Notes under the pieces: model-generated
What the model saw: only the letters and a program-made list of their open reading frames with translations
Database searches by the model: none
What the model was told of the DNA's origin: nothing
Translations under genes and position numbers: made by a program
Origin: Cephalotrichum gorgonifer
Taxonomy: Eukaryota; Ascomycota; Sordariomycetes; Microascales; Microascaceae
Length of the DNA stretch: 64,000 bases
Direction: 5' to 3'
Assembly: GCA_900312665.1 (NCBI GenBank)
Contig: ONZQ02000010.1
Span: 248,001 to 312,000, forward strand
In this document: positions 10,901 through 23,710 of the stretch, one piece after another
Layout: every line of letters begins with the position of its first letter
Position numbering within the stretch: the first letter of the stretch is position 1

Positions 10901-13900
10901 CGGACAAAGAGTAGATCAGGGTCGTCATCATACTCGAAGCGGCCTCGGCTGCGGTCGGTCACGTTTTCGCCACTCCGTGAAACCAAGGCGACAAGAACGC
11001 TCTGGGCCCTGGCGGCGGTCGCCGCCTTCTTCTTGGAAGCCGTGCTGTCGGATGTCCCGTTCAGGCTGTCTTGGCAGAGCAAGTCAATGAGATAGTTGAC
11101 TATGCTCGAGCGGGGCCGAACAGGCGTGTGGCCGAGTAGGGGGGGGGGCGCTCCGCTTGAAATTGAGGAACTCCATCTTTGTCCTGTTGTAACTTTGCAG
11201 GAGCTCTGCCAGTGAGTTGAGCAGGAACGAACGATAGACGAAGATTGGGTGCTCCTCGGGCTTGAACACAGGCTTCTGAATCTTCTTGTCCGGTGATTCG
11301 GCGGTCGTGGACGCTTCGCCGGGGGTGGATGAGGTGGATGAGGAAGACGAGGCGTCGGCTGCCGGGGTGGTGGGAGCGGGGGGGGCCTTCAGATCCTTCA
11401 TGACCGGAACAGCCGTATCTTTATCGTCCACCTCCTTGTAATTGAGAAGCTCGCAGAGCAAAAAGTGCACAACTCCATCCGGGTTTTCAACAACAGGCCA
11501 TTTCGATTCCTTGGGAGCGTCCGTCATTTCCTTGTCCACGGGCTCTGTTGACTCTTTGATGCCTTCTTCGCTTTGGACCTGGCCAAGTGGCGGGTTTGTG
11601 GCCTCCCCTTCGTTGGCGGCCTCTACATCCGAAGTCTTAGAGTCGGCAGCTGGCGGTTCCTTCAGTGTAAAGGTGGACTGGTTCCGGCTGTTCAGGGGTT
11701 CCCAGGGAATCCATTGGTCGATTTTGACAACGTCCGCTGAGACATTGACAAACGTTTCTGGTGCCCGGATGGCCGTGCTGGCTAAATGCTGGATGTAGCT
11801 GTGGCAGCCAATCCGACGTTGGGTGCGGTGCAGGTGGTGCATCTGATTCTGAATCTCCGCCTTGATGATTTGCGCTGTCGTCTCCTCGTCTTCAACAATG
11901 TGCCTCAGGATAATCATGATCCAAGAATTGATCTTCGTGCTCTTAAGACTCTCCGCACCTAGGATTGACAGCTGTTTGACCATGACGAAGAGTCTCTGCA
12001 GGTTCTTCCTTTCGCCCAGTTGCTTCGCTGCTGTCCGGTGGCGAGTCAAGATGACGAGAACCCTGAGCGCAGCGGTCGCCAGGGTTTCATCCTTGCCGAT
12101 TCTTGGGAGAATCTCAAGAATAGCTTCCATGAGCTCGACGCGCGAAGCTTCTGAAACCATGGTTTTGCGGGGAGTGAAAGTGGGTGGTACAAGCGGGTCG
12201 TCATCGGACGTGGGACCATCCCACTTGCATTCCTGGGGTCGCTCATCATGCTGGAGAAGGGTCTCAAGAACAAGGAGGATATAGGGAATCCATGGCGGTA
12301 GTTCATCGGTGGAAGCAGAAGGGGGGATCTTTAGGAAGCTGAGGTACTCATCCACCTTCTCTTGAAGTGTATCGGTATTGCGGACGAAGAAGTGCTTCTC
12401 TTGCAGAAGCAGCGCAAGAAGGTGAGCGTACGCCGCTATACTCCTTCCGTTCGCAGCCTTCTCGTCATCATCCATAGCCAGGGACGACAGGGCATTGGCT
12501 AGGGTTTCCCCGACCTCATCCCTGACATCGTCGATTGGCCCTTGTCGGAAAACGGTTGCGCGTATCAACTCGGAGATGTCGATCGCGGAGGTCGGGTGGG
12601 CACGCAGCACATCGAGTGACTTATCAATGAGACCCTCGCGCAGGTTCGCCCGAAGGGTATCGAGTTCGGCCCGCATGTCCGGATCGTCCTGGGGCTGGCT
12701 ATCGTCACCAGTGCCCTCCGCGTTGCCTTGTCCGCCCTCAGCTCCGTTAGCTTGGGAATCCGACGCGGTGCCGTCATTGTCTTCAGTGGCTTGGGACGAC
12801 TCATCGTCGTCATCTTCTGCCGCCTCTGGATGGGCATCATCCTCCCCAGTTACAGGCTCGATCTCGAGGCTTGAATCGACAGCCATAACCTCCGTGTTGT
12901 TGGTGCCGGACGGCTCGCCCTCCTGGCGAGACTCAGATGTGCTTGCCTGCGCTTTGACAGGCGTGTAGGCATCCTCAGCGGGAACTGGGTGGCGACCACC
13001 AGCAATTCCTGCCTTGTGCGCTTTGCAGTACTCGTTGGCATAATGGTAGTTTCCATTTGATCGGAACAATGCCTCGGCAGCCAAGTCCTCCTCGTAGCCC
13101 GCCTCGACGAGTCTGGTAACATCGTGCCTCACGCTTGTCCACGCATACGGAACTCTGTCGTTATGGAAAATGACGATGGATGACTGTGGGAATCACGTTA
13201 GTTAACAGGCACACGTACGTAGGGGGAAGCGCGGGATAAAACGGACTTTTTGTACACGGTGGCCGGGTGGGGGCTCCTGGTCAGCAGCAGAGATGAGGTT
13301 GAGAATGTCCACTACAGTGACGAGAGTTTGGTCCGATATGTTCTCGATAAGATCGGATTGCCAGAGCTCATCAATGACGGGCAGCACGAGTAGACGAAGC
13401 TCAACAATAAGGCTGTTTGCAAAGGGAGAATCCCGAGAAGGTCTCTCAGATCGAGGTGGTAGGTTGAACTGGCTAGTCGAGTCGCAGACGTATTTGCCAT
13501 TCACGATAATGACGTAGAGATCCAAGATCTTCTTCATGCCGAATGCAGCCACCTTCGCCTTGGTAGAATCATCCGGTCCCGCTGCAGTGTCGGCGGCCAT
13601 CTGTCGCATGAAGGCACGAAGCATAGTGTTGAGGACGGTGAAACCACCACGCTCCTTGAAGGCGAGTAGTATCGGCATTAGGAGTTGAGGTGAGCGTTCG
13701 GAAGGCCTCGAGGCTAGAGAGATGTTAGTTCAGAAACAAGAAGTCACTCGTCCGGGCGAGGTACTTACTATCAACGAGCATCTCGTGAATGGTGTGCATC
13801 ATGATGATCCAGTAGTGGTAATCCTTTGACGTGGGCTCATCAGTATTAACTGACACCTCGAGGTGGTCTAGCACCGAATTGGCAAGCGCCATCGCAATGT

Positions 13901-16900
13901 CGAGATGCTTCACCCGCGAATATTTATCTCGATCCCGCCGAGGGAGCAATGCCTTCCCCAGTGACTGGAACAATGGATACGCCGTTGGCATCATTGAGTG
14001 GAGGAGTAGACGCAAGGTATCGAAGTTCGTGTACCTCACGCTCTTCTTCTCCGACGGCTGCAGTGTTGGTTCTTGGTCAACTCCGCCTTCAGCAGCTGGC
14101 TCTGTGGGTCCCTCGCCGCTCCCAGTAGGAGGGGCAACGGTGGTCGTCCCGTCGCCTGCGTCAGGACCGGTGCCTAGTGCCGTATTGGTGGCCTCATCCC
14201 TGTAATCCGACGAGGAAAATGCGCGCCTGCTCGACGACCAATGACGGGGTACGAGAGCATGATGAGCAGACTCCTCGAGCAAGCTCGCTCGAAGGAGTGG
14301 CCCGAGAGACTTGATAAGGGAGATGTAGTAGTCAAACACATTAACCGGGTGGAGAGACAGGTTATTCGACCGCGGGGAAGGCGCAAAACAGTCGCACAGC
14401 GTCTTGATGAGAGTCTGGGCGTTCAGCAGGGCACGGGCTATGTTGGAACCTTGCTCCATCTTCGAAACCATATTCGGCGGCCAGTTGGCGGCCTCCTCGG
14501 CTGACACAGTGAGATCAGGTTCAAGGAACGGGGCAAAGAACGCAACTTCGCCATTGGCCTCCTTGGCAAGCGGACTGAGGTAATCGATGGCGGCTTGTGT
14601 ACGCCGAAGGACAGAGGGGAGCGCCAGGACCGGATTGTGCTCTACCAGGCCCGAGATGACATGTTGGATGGTCCTCGAAGCGAGATGTTCTCCGAAGGTA
14701 TGCGTAAGGCTGGGCGACTCGACAATGTCGAGCAGCAACTCGATGCCTCCCTTGTTCACGAAGCTAATCTTCAGGCTCGAGTTGCTCAGATAAGTGGTCA
14801 GGAAGTTACAGAGCACATAGACAAACGGTTCGAACGGAAGTATGCGATCCTCCCGGTCGGAAGACTCATCGGCCTCCTTCTTACCCGCATCCTCGCCGCC
14901 ATCCACCATCTCCACGTCTGAATCATCAGCGGCTGCATCTTGGGAGCCACTCGGAGCATGTTCCAGCCGTCTTACCACATCTTCGTCGGCTTGAACTGGT
15001 TTGTGGGCGGAATCTAGAACTTGAAGCTTCACCCCCCATTCGTCTATTCGGGTTTTATCCTTGCCAAGCTGGACCACCCTGGCGACAGCATCTATTGCGG
15101 CATTTGACATGGGCATCCGAAGCGCGGGATGGTGTCTCGCAAGCTCGTCAAAATGTCGACCAAGGCTACTGGCGGGATTGTAGTCCCCGTCCATAGAGCG
15201 GACGTGCGCAGGGCTCTCGAAGATCTCAAAGTAGCTTTCGAATACCCTGGAGGCAATAACCGTCCTCAAGCCGGAGTTGTTCAAGCAGATAGCATTAAGA
15301 ACGATTGGGATAATGGCGATGGCATCAAATGACGCAAGGATGTTGCCGGCAATCTGGGTGGGTCTTGGTTCGGAAAGCATCTCTGCTGTAGGGGGGTGTG
15401 GGCGATCGTCAACATCAGCAGCAGCGGGTGGGCCGGATGTGTCAGGGCCCTGGTCCGGGTCGGCACCCGCGGCGGAGGCACCGCTACCGCTCGCTGGCGA
15501 GGAGTCTTGCGCCACGGCGGGGACTGGACGGCCGGTCACAGCAGTCAGGAAAGCGGTGATAAGTCCGGACTCGGAGATCGCCGCGAAACTCGTCGGGTCA
15601 TTGTTGATAAAGTCGCTGAGGATGCTACTGGCACTCGTCCACGGGCTAGGACCAAAACGCTTCGCCCCCTCGATGACAGTTCGCAAGCTCCCAAGCAAGT
15701 CAGACTTGTCCGCGAGGTTCCTGAGTAATCGATCCGCGTTGCCGCCGTGGCTATACCAGTTTGACATGATATAGTGGATGAACCGAAGCACCGATTTCAA
15801 TGTCTGGTGGTGATAGAAGGGTATGTCATAGTCGACGACACTAGTATGGTGGTCCGGGCTGGTCCCAAGCCCTGCGTCGGTCAGCCGGTATGCTTCCTCG
15901 ACGGTGGACACTGTGAGCTTCGACACCGCATCAAGACCATCGGCGTTGAAGAACGCCTCCAACCCATGAGAGTAGGTCCAGATCAAGGTGTCGAGAAAGA
16001 GCAGGATGGCATGGTGGTGGCGCATAGCCATGCTGGACCTTAGACCAAGAATCTCCACCAAGACGTCCATCAGTCCCGAGGAAAGCATTTCCCCTCCGAT
16101 CTTCATGTTGGGATTGGCCGTAATCTGGGAGGCAAGCGAAAACAAGTTGGTTCTCCATTCATCCGTCTCCGTGAGACGATAGTCGGTCGCAGGGGTTTTG
16201 TCCTCCTTCAAGCCGGCAACCGCCGTTCTCATGACATACAGTAAGATGCCGTGGTTCACGGTCGCATTAAGGGCGGAGACCACGTCACCGAAGCGGCACT
16301 GGAGGCCAGACAGAGCCTCCAGGAGCGAGAGCGCGATTGACTGGACGGGGATGGGCACAGGCACAGCACCATTGGCGGTTGGATGAATAAGGTCGGCCAG
16401 TTGATATGCCAGCTGAAACCGACGAGTCTCGTCGATATCGTGCCGAAGAACCTTTTCCACGAAGACGGTTTCGGGGTGGATGTTAATCAGGTTGATGATT
16501 GCCAGAAGGCGCACAGAAAGGGCGCGCTGCCGTTCCTCCGCAGTGCCCATGAGAGCCTTCGCAATCCTGACCCTGTGGAGAAGCTCGTACCTCGTAGACT
16601 CGGGAAGATCCGCTGGGAACTGGGCCACCAATGTGTGAATCGGTGTCGACTTGACGGTAGCCTCGGTCAGCTCAACGGTCTTCTGAGCCGAATGCCGACC
16701 CTCATCGCTAGCCAGCCCAGCTACCCGCGTCGCACTTGGGGATCCATCGTCCGGGGCCACTGCACTCCGCCCCGACCTACTAGGGCTTGGCGAGTTCATT
16801 GACGAGCTTCTCCGCAACGGCGTTGGAGTCGTCGGCGTGGACGTGGCGTTCTGTGCTGGACGACGAGTGCCGGTTTTCGGGTCTGTTGGCGAAGACTGCG

Positions 16901-17843
16901 AATAGTAGAGGACCTTCACGTCCCCCCAACCCTTCCAGGCAGCGGCGTCGGATGCGGCGATAGACACGAGGTCGTTGGCGTGCATGGACGCCGCATTTTT
17001 AGATGCAGCTCCCTGGTGCGAACGGTCCTTTGACGTCGAGGCAGAACCAGGTGTCACGGGTGGGAACGACTCTGACAGGCTCAGTATTGGTGTCCGAACA
17101 AACGGCATCGCCAGCTGATGAACAGCGTCAAGGCTGATGTTGTAATGGTTGGCCAGGAGAGCGGCGGTAACCTGCTGTTGGGGTTGGTTACGTCCGAGTC
17201 GCTTCAGCGATGCCTGGTATCGACGGGCAAGCTCAGATCCCACGCTCAGTGAGGCTTGGAGAAGGGACATCGACGTAGTGTTGAGCAGGTGGTTGAGATG
17301 CGCGCTACTCGAGTAAATGCTGCGGTTTCCGCAGTTGTCCAGAAGCATACGCGTGAATCCCAGGATGGCCTCAAGGAGCTCCCGATCGCCCTCTGGTCCG
17401 AAGCCATGGTCTTGAAGGGCTTTGAGATCCCATCTCCGCTCCGTCTCGCCGTATTCGATGCCAGGCGAGTCGCCGCAAAGGAGGTCGCAAGAGAAATCTT
17501 GCGTCTGAGGACCCTTGTCGAGATTATACTTTGAGACAAAGCACTCGAGGATATTGTCGAACCTGTTTAAGAGAGGAATCCAGTGGAATAGGTCACCTCT
17601 CGGGAAAGGCCATTTAGAAGGGAAGGTTTCGAAGGTTTGGGGTAGGAGCGGAAGTGGCGTAGAGACGGTCGATGTGACGAACGATTGAAGCCAAGGGGAC
17701 TGTAGCCAGCACAAGTTAGTTTCCATCGTGTGTATCCGACCAGTGTCCGGCGAGAATGGGGAAGCCCGGAAGGGTATGGGGTTCGGAGTACGCACCAGTG
17801 TCTCCTTGTGCTTGGGCTGCATCTTCTTCGTTATCTTAGCCAT
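4931..17843 (-). CDS. tom1: Giant HECT-type E3 ubiquitin ligase, TOM1/HUWE1 family
   Basis: This E3 transfers ubiquitin through a HECT cysteine; family members act on histones, excess ribosomal proteins and mRNA-export factors. My model has ten exons: 17843-17796, 17699-13769, 13713 to about 13247, 13183-10386, 10332-9742, 9676-9617, 9543-9379, 9316-5501, 5436-5092 and 5025-4931. It encodes about 4,100 residues, the usual size for fungal TOM1. Order: DUF908 from about residue 90, DUF913 at about 430-830, a UBA (DVTRLVEAGYEEDLAAEALF) near 1500-1540, an Asp/Glu-rich region with a His9 run at about 2415-2700, three LPxELR/LPxEFR ubiquitin-binding-type motifs near 3000-3110, and HECT at about 3760 to the end. 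The catalytic Cys is in HTCFNQLDLPEY (codon 5101-5099). The frame breaks once, at a C10 run (11148-11139); removing one C restores it. The donor near 13246-13255 is ambiguous by three codons. Confidence 0.93.
11139..11148 (-). other. Frame-breaking C10 homopolymer inside the TOM1 coding exon
   Basis: The coding strand has ten consecutive C residues after AAGCGGAGCG. With ten, translation stops about 16 codons later, in a run ending HSQLSH. With nine, it continues into RPRSSIVNYLIDLLCQDS, which fits the conserved continuation of the family. With eleven it stops too. This is most simply a sequencing or assembly error in a homopolymer, but a real allele cannot be excluded. Confidence 0.85.
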
Positions 17844-20823
17844 CTCGACGGTTGAGGCGGCCGAGCCGCAGGGAGCTGAGAAAGAGAAGACTGTGTTTCC
17901 CCTCCACAACTACAGACGGCCCACTGAAACTGGCGGCAGCCCAGCTGCTGCCCTCCGGGCGCGTAACGACGCGGATCGCTCCCACTACTTGGCGAGACGG
18001 GTCCGTCGCCTGTGAATGCGGTCAGGCAAAAGAGGGAAGAACGGGCTTCTGGTCCGGAAAGGAAGGGCGCGGGGTCCTAGATCCGGGGATATCAACTTGG
18101 GTGTGGTTGGGAGTCGTGAGTAGGCTGGTTGAAACTTCGTGACGCGTCAACCTGCGCAGGACAAGTCGAAAGATTCCGTGGATGGTATTTCTCAGCGGAT
18201 GCGTGGAAAGTGGGAGGGAAAGAAAGAAGAAAGCCTAGGTGAGTAGTTGGTGGGACGAGTGCAGGTCGGCCCAAGAACGAACGTTACCAAGGCGGCTCAG
18301 GCAGCTAGCCCGGAAGTAAAACGCAAGGACAAGTCGGTTACAAAAGTGTAGAACAAAGCGAGAAACCACGCCGTGTCCGCATACAAACTATTATTGACGA
18401 CCAAGGCGTGGGAGGACGATAAGGCAAGGATGGGCGGAAATGCGTGGATTGTTGAATTCCTGGAGGAGGGATGTTTGGAGCGGTTTGGTGAGGTAGTCTG
18501 AAAAGTCGTCACCGGCTACTGCAGGACAGGTGAGGTAAGAACCTGTGGTGGATGGTGGGTCCGTGGAGTGGGCGGCGGTTGGTACCATGTACTCGTGGGT
18601 AGTACAAGGGTGTTGACTAGGCGTTGTGCGGACAGGCAGAAGTACCATGACTAAAGAATTTGGTGAGAAGTTACCCATCATTACCATGGAAGAAAAAGCC
18701 TTGCCATATGGGTACATGTACAGCTAGCTACCAGGTAGCACCTGCCTTGGCGGGGCGCCACCTGCCGGCAAGAGCTAGCAAGCCCAGCAGCACCACCTGG
18801 CAGCTGTGCTCAATGATGCTACCTACGATGTGGTAATAGTGCGCCCACAAGAAGTCAAAGCCATAGAGCTTCTCTCCTTGTATGAGGTTGCTGGCCATCT
18901 TCAGTCCGCTGCTGTTATCATCAAGGATTCATTGAGGCAAGCTTGGGAAGAACCTAGTATCATTACATGTATCCAGCAAAGAATCGGCCCACGTTTGGCC
19001 CGCTTGACTCGCGCAGGTATTCCCCGCTCCAGAATACCAGTAATGCCATCAATAATAATAAAAATAGCGACCTGTTTCTTCGCGCTCTCTTTTTTCTTCT
19101 ATCTGCGTGGTGAGAGGGGCAGGAAGCACTGCTGCAAACCATCCCAACTTGGCCATACATATAGCATTTCAAGCTCAAGCAAGCTCGCCACACTGTCTTT
19201 ATTTCCCCATCCGGTGTCACTAATTCTCTGGCAGGCGCCGCTTGTGCACGCCTAGTCGTATTCTCCAGCCGTGACCACGAAGTAATTTGCCAGGGGTATT
19301 GAAATTTTGGTAGATTAGCTCAGCTTCTCACGTTTGGGTACCGTCCAAAAAAAATCAACCAGCTGATATTATCTTCTCTTCTATCGCGCGTAGACGCCAT
19401 AGACACTCATCTACTCTAGTATTCTGTAGGAATGGTATCTTGTATTTGCTAGTAAACATGACATCCATGACCTCGCTGGGTGTTATGGCTGAATGTTGGG
19501 GTATGCCTAAGCCCCGCCAATGCGCCGGTATTTCTCCACCGACGTGCTAGCTTGTTTCATGGCACACCCTCAGATGCGAGGTACACGTACTTGTCCTCGA
19601 AGTTTAGATTATCTACGAGTTGATAGGATCGGGGTGCGTATGCATGTACTAATTGGCATAGGCCGCCCAGCTACAGTACCAGAGCGCCCATTAGCTTACT
19701 TACTCGGGGCATTAGACTAAGGCCAGATCGATGGCTAGCCGAGCGAGAAGATCGGATGCCACCACCCATAGGTAACCACAAAATGGGGATTACTTACACA
19801 GCGCAAGTAAGACAAGTGTTCAGGATGAAGCACCTGGAGGATTGACCAGGTTTGCTGGGGAGTGGAGGGAGGGGATATCCTGTCCCCGGTACCGTCTACG
19901 AAAAGCTATTAATATCGAGACGAAGACTGCCATGCAACTCATATGAACACCCACACCCTTCTCCTCCACTTGTACCAGGTCATATCATCCACGGAAGAAT
20001 ATTCGAGACTTGTTGCACGCAATCCGAAGGATAGGAGTTCCCATGGGCGAAAATGGCACTGTAGCCCTCGCTTCGATGGGTGGCTGGACCCGACGGCGTT
20101 CAGAAAGCAAGTCCGAAGCTGGCTCAAAATGTTTCAAGGGACAAGCAAGTCCGGGTACTTGTACTTGTAGCAAAAGAACCGTGAAATCCATGTACCCACT
20201 CGCTCTTAGGATGGCGGCAGGTACCTCGCTACTGCCCCTTTACTTGCAGTTCGCGCTTAAGCCAGGCGAGCAGAAATATAATTTGGCGGTCAACAGGGGT
20301 AGGTATTACGGCGCAGGATTCTAGTTTCCCCTGGTTATAGTATGTGGATCCTGACGGAGGCGCCCCACTGCCGGAGTGAATAGGAGCTGTGGAACCGCCA
20401 CCTAGCCCACTCGTCGCCTCGATCCATCCCGATGCCTCGAGGGACTGCCTTTCTTCCTCCATCCTGCCATTCATTGCAATACACACGCCCGTTGAAAGAA
20501 CCGCTTGTTCCCGCACACAAATTCCCAACATACAACGCCGAATAAGCTAGACGTCCCTGCCACCAACCTCGACACAGTCGGCAACAACTGCGAAACCATC
20601 GATCCTTGTATTCGTGACGTCTAATCTCCCACCAAACGAACCACCCCTCCGGACACCAAGCTGCTCTCCTCCGGTCCAGTCCGATAATTTCGCTCTCGAT
20701 GGCAGCCGTTTGACCGATACCGACACACCTGAAGTCGCGTCTCCTTGCCTTTCAGCGCATACCTTGCACGCTACCACCCACCCGCAGCATCTTCTGCGCC
20801 TCGCTGCCCGTCGATTACCAGTC
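17844..20823. other. 3-kb divergent intergenic region between TOM1 and the TBC gene
   Basis: No open frame here looks coding: all are short, lack recognisable motifs and have no consistent codon bias. It must hold the promoters of both divergent genes. A GC-rich patch at 18721-18800 has two direct copies of CACCTGCC (18739-18746 and 18759-18766), two GCTAGC palindromes and a TACCAGGTA inverted repeat, and could fold on itself. The last 300 bp before 20824 are C-rich and pyrimidine-biased, typical of a fungal 5' leader. A short non-coding RNA cannot be ruled out. Confidence 0.5.
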
Positions 20824-23710
20824 ATGTCTCAACGAAATGACGATGCTCCTCAGGCCCCCGAACCCCAGAGAAGCGACTTCCAGGACACCGGATCCAATAC
20901 AGACAGCGAACAGGTTCGACATCATGTCCCTCTACTGCATATCAGACCTCGGATGGTAGTAGCTAAGGGCTTGGGATGTACCACCACACACTAGCATAGT
21001 TCCAGCTAACGGCCCTTTTCTTTGTTTATAGGACACATACGACGACGCACTCGATGACTCTGCAGCTCGCTCGTTGACGGGTCGGAAGCCTTCCGCACAG
21101 CAGCGCCAGTCGCCCAGTGCCGATAACTCCAGTCCAACCTCCGTAGAGCACGCGAGCGATGACAATGAGAAACCCCCCTTGCAAGAGCAACCAAGAGGGC
21201 AAGACGACAATCGACAGTCTACCCAGTCGCATACTGTTTCCGATACGGATAATCTAGATACCGTGAATCTTGATGACGACGCAGTTGCTCCACAAAAAGA
21301 AGGTTCGCCTAGCATCCCATATCCGCAGGATGATCTACGGCCCGCAGTGACTGATCGCCATGCAGCAGATGATGCCAGCAAGGGACACGTCCCCAAAGAG
21401 TCTTCTTCGAGGGCCTTGTCCATAACCGGCTTCACAAACTCGCTACCTTCGATGCCTTGGTCGCCGAATGCCGAGTCTCCTGGAAAGAGCCCTATTCCTT
21501 CGCCATCTGCGTTGGCCGCTGCTCCCGCCCCTCCAACTCGCAAACTCACGAGCCCGTTCGCCTGGTTATCCCGCAATTCCGGCGCCAAGGAGAAGGAGAG
21601 CACATCGCCGCCAGCGCTCTCGTCGCCTCGACGAAACACCGCGAGCTCCGTTGCGACTTTGACTAGCAACCCCGAAATGATGCTGAGCAGATTGGACGAA
21701 GAGGCAGTGGGTGGGGCGGGCAACCCGAATAGCCTGAAGGATCGATTCAAGATGGTCCGCATGAGGGAGGAGACTGGCGCTACGGTTCCGACTGGTGAGG
21801 ATGACAGCCCCTCGGCAGCCACGAACCCACCAGCGCGGAGCGGTGCCAGTGTGACAAGCAACGATTCGGGCGATGTAGAAAAGAGCCTCGCGCCAGGGAC
21901 TGCATCGGGTGTGTCCGCGGGGCCGTCAGCCCTTGCAGAATCAGACGTTGACTGGGACCTCTGGCAAGCCGTTGTCTATGAAGGGCCTGCGGCCGTCGCT
22001 CGGTCAAGCGCTGATGAGCTCAACCGTGCCATTGCCACTGGCATCCCAAGTGCGATTCGAGGAGTGGTATGGCAGGTTTTAGCCCAAAGCAAGAACGAGG
22101 AGCTCGAACGTGTGTACGCGGATTTGGTAGCCCGGGGCACGGACAAGCAGAAAGACAGGAACAGCAACAGCACATCCGCTAGTGCGACGACCAACGGGTC
22201 CCTTGCCGTGCAGAGCGACGCCGTTCCTTCTTCGGCGTCTTCGATCCGCTCTGATCGATCTGCGAGTAATGGACCACACCCGACAAAATCAGCGAGCGAC
22301 AAGGCCTCCGAGGCCGATAGGAAGCAGAAGGAGAAGGAGGACGCCGCAGCGCTGCAGAAGCTGGAAAAGACCATTCGCCGGGACCTGGGGCAACGGACAA
22401 GCTTTTCCAAGTATGCTGCCGCGGCAGGTCTTCAAGAAGGTCTCTTCGGGATCTGTAAAGCCTACGCCCTCTATGACGAGGGAGTAGGCTATGCCCAGGG
22501 AATGAACTTCCTAATCATGCCACTTCTCTTCAACGTAAGCAATCTCCCTTTCTGATCACTACCACAAAGCAGACGGTTCGCGTGGCTAACCCCCCTGTTT
22601 TAGATGCCCGAGGAAGAGGCCTTCTGTCTGCTGACTCGGCTCATGGATCACTATCACCTACGGGATCTTTTCATACACGATATGCCAGGCCTCCACCTGC
22701 ATCTCTACCAGTTCGAGCGCCTTCTTGAGGATCTGGAACCCGCCCTGTATTGCCACCTCCGTCGCCGTGCCGTTTCCCCCCACCTCTACGCCACGCAGTG
22801 GTTCCTCACGCTGTTTGCGTATCGCTTCCCGCTACAACTGGTACTACGGATTTACGACCTAATCCTTTCCGATGGCCTGTCGGCAATCCTAAGATTCGGT
22901 CTTGTCTTGATGCAAAAGAATGCGGCGGCTTTATTGGCGATATCCGACATGCAGCAGCTCACGACGTTCTTGAAGGACAAGTTGTTTGATGTATATATAG
23001 ACAAGGATCCCAGCGCCGGCAGCATCCTCGAGAACGGCTTCTTTGGTAGCTCAAGCTCGAGTATGGAGAAGGAGGTCTACAGGGCCGATCAGCTGGTCCG
23101 AGATGCGTGCGAGGTCAAGATCACGCCCGAGGTCCTGAAGACGTACGCTGCCGAGTGGGAGGAGAAGACCAAAACCGAGAAGGACCGCGAAGCAGAACTC
23201 GAAAATCTAAGAACGACGAGCTCTAGTCTGGCGATCAAGGTACGGAGGCTCGAGGAGCGGCTAGAGACTTGCGACGGGGAGCAAGCGGCGATGGCCACCG
23301 AGCTGGTGCATACCAAGGTGGAAAACGAGGAACTCAAGGATGAGAACGAGAGCTTGCGGGGCCAGGTCAGGGAATTGCGCGTGGTGATCGAGCAACAGCC
23401 AGAGGAGCTCGAGGGAAAGTGGGCGCTCGAGCGCGAAGATTTGATGAAGCGAAATAAGAACGTCCACGATGAGAATCAGCGGCTCGAGCAGGAGTTGACC
23501 ACTCTCGAGGAGCAGTTGGTGCAGACAAAGATGCAATATGCTGAGGTACGAGCCATCCCCCCCTTTATTTTCTAACGTATCCTCGCCGCCGGTCACTTGT
23601 TCCTTGGTATATTTGAGCACGGTTTAAGCTGACATTCGCCTCCCTAGCTCAACTCTCAGCACGAAACGCTGACGCGGAGGTGGACCGAGCTAAAACGTCA
23701 GTTTGACTAG
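20824..23710 (+). CDS. gyp5: TBC-domain Rab GTPase-activating protein, GYP5/EVI5-like
   Basis: It probably stimulates GTP hydrolysis by a Ypt/Rab GTPase in ER-Golgi or exocytic traffic. Exons 20824-20913, 21032-22534, 22604-23545 and 23648-23710 all join in phase 0, giving 865 residues. Residues 1-330 are Ser/Pro/Asp-rich and probably disordered. The TBC domain spans about 365-640. It starts GIPSAIRGVVWQVL, with Arg373 a candidate structural Arg. It continues with IRRDLGQRTSF, the arginine-finger region, and VGYAQGMNF with the Gln finger. It ends after SPHLYATQWFLTLFAYRFPL. Between the start and the finger region is a Ser/Ala/Lys-rich insertion (about 400-470). Residues about 710-865 are a long Glu/Lys-rich coiled coil, as in the GYP5/EVI5 class. 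The tiny last exon (20 residues) preserves the coil. The first in-frame ATG was chosen as the start. Confidence 0.9.

Noticed and set aside
13184..13255. Exact donor of the intron between the third and fourth TOM1 exons (from the 5' end)
   Set aside because: Both GTACAA (13255) and GTCCGT (13246) keep the frame and differ by three codons; I cannot choose from sequence alone, so no exact boundary is claimed.
20932..21861. 309-codon open frame on the minus strand
   Set aside because: It is antisense to the Ser/Pro-rich N-terminal exon of the TBC protein and crosses its intron. The openness is explained by GC-rich codon bias on the other strand.
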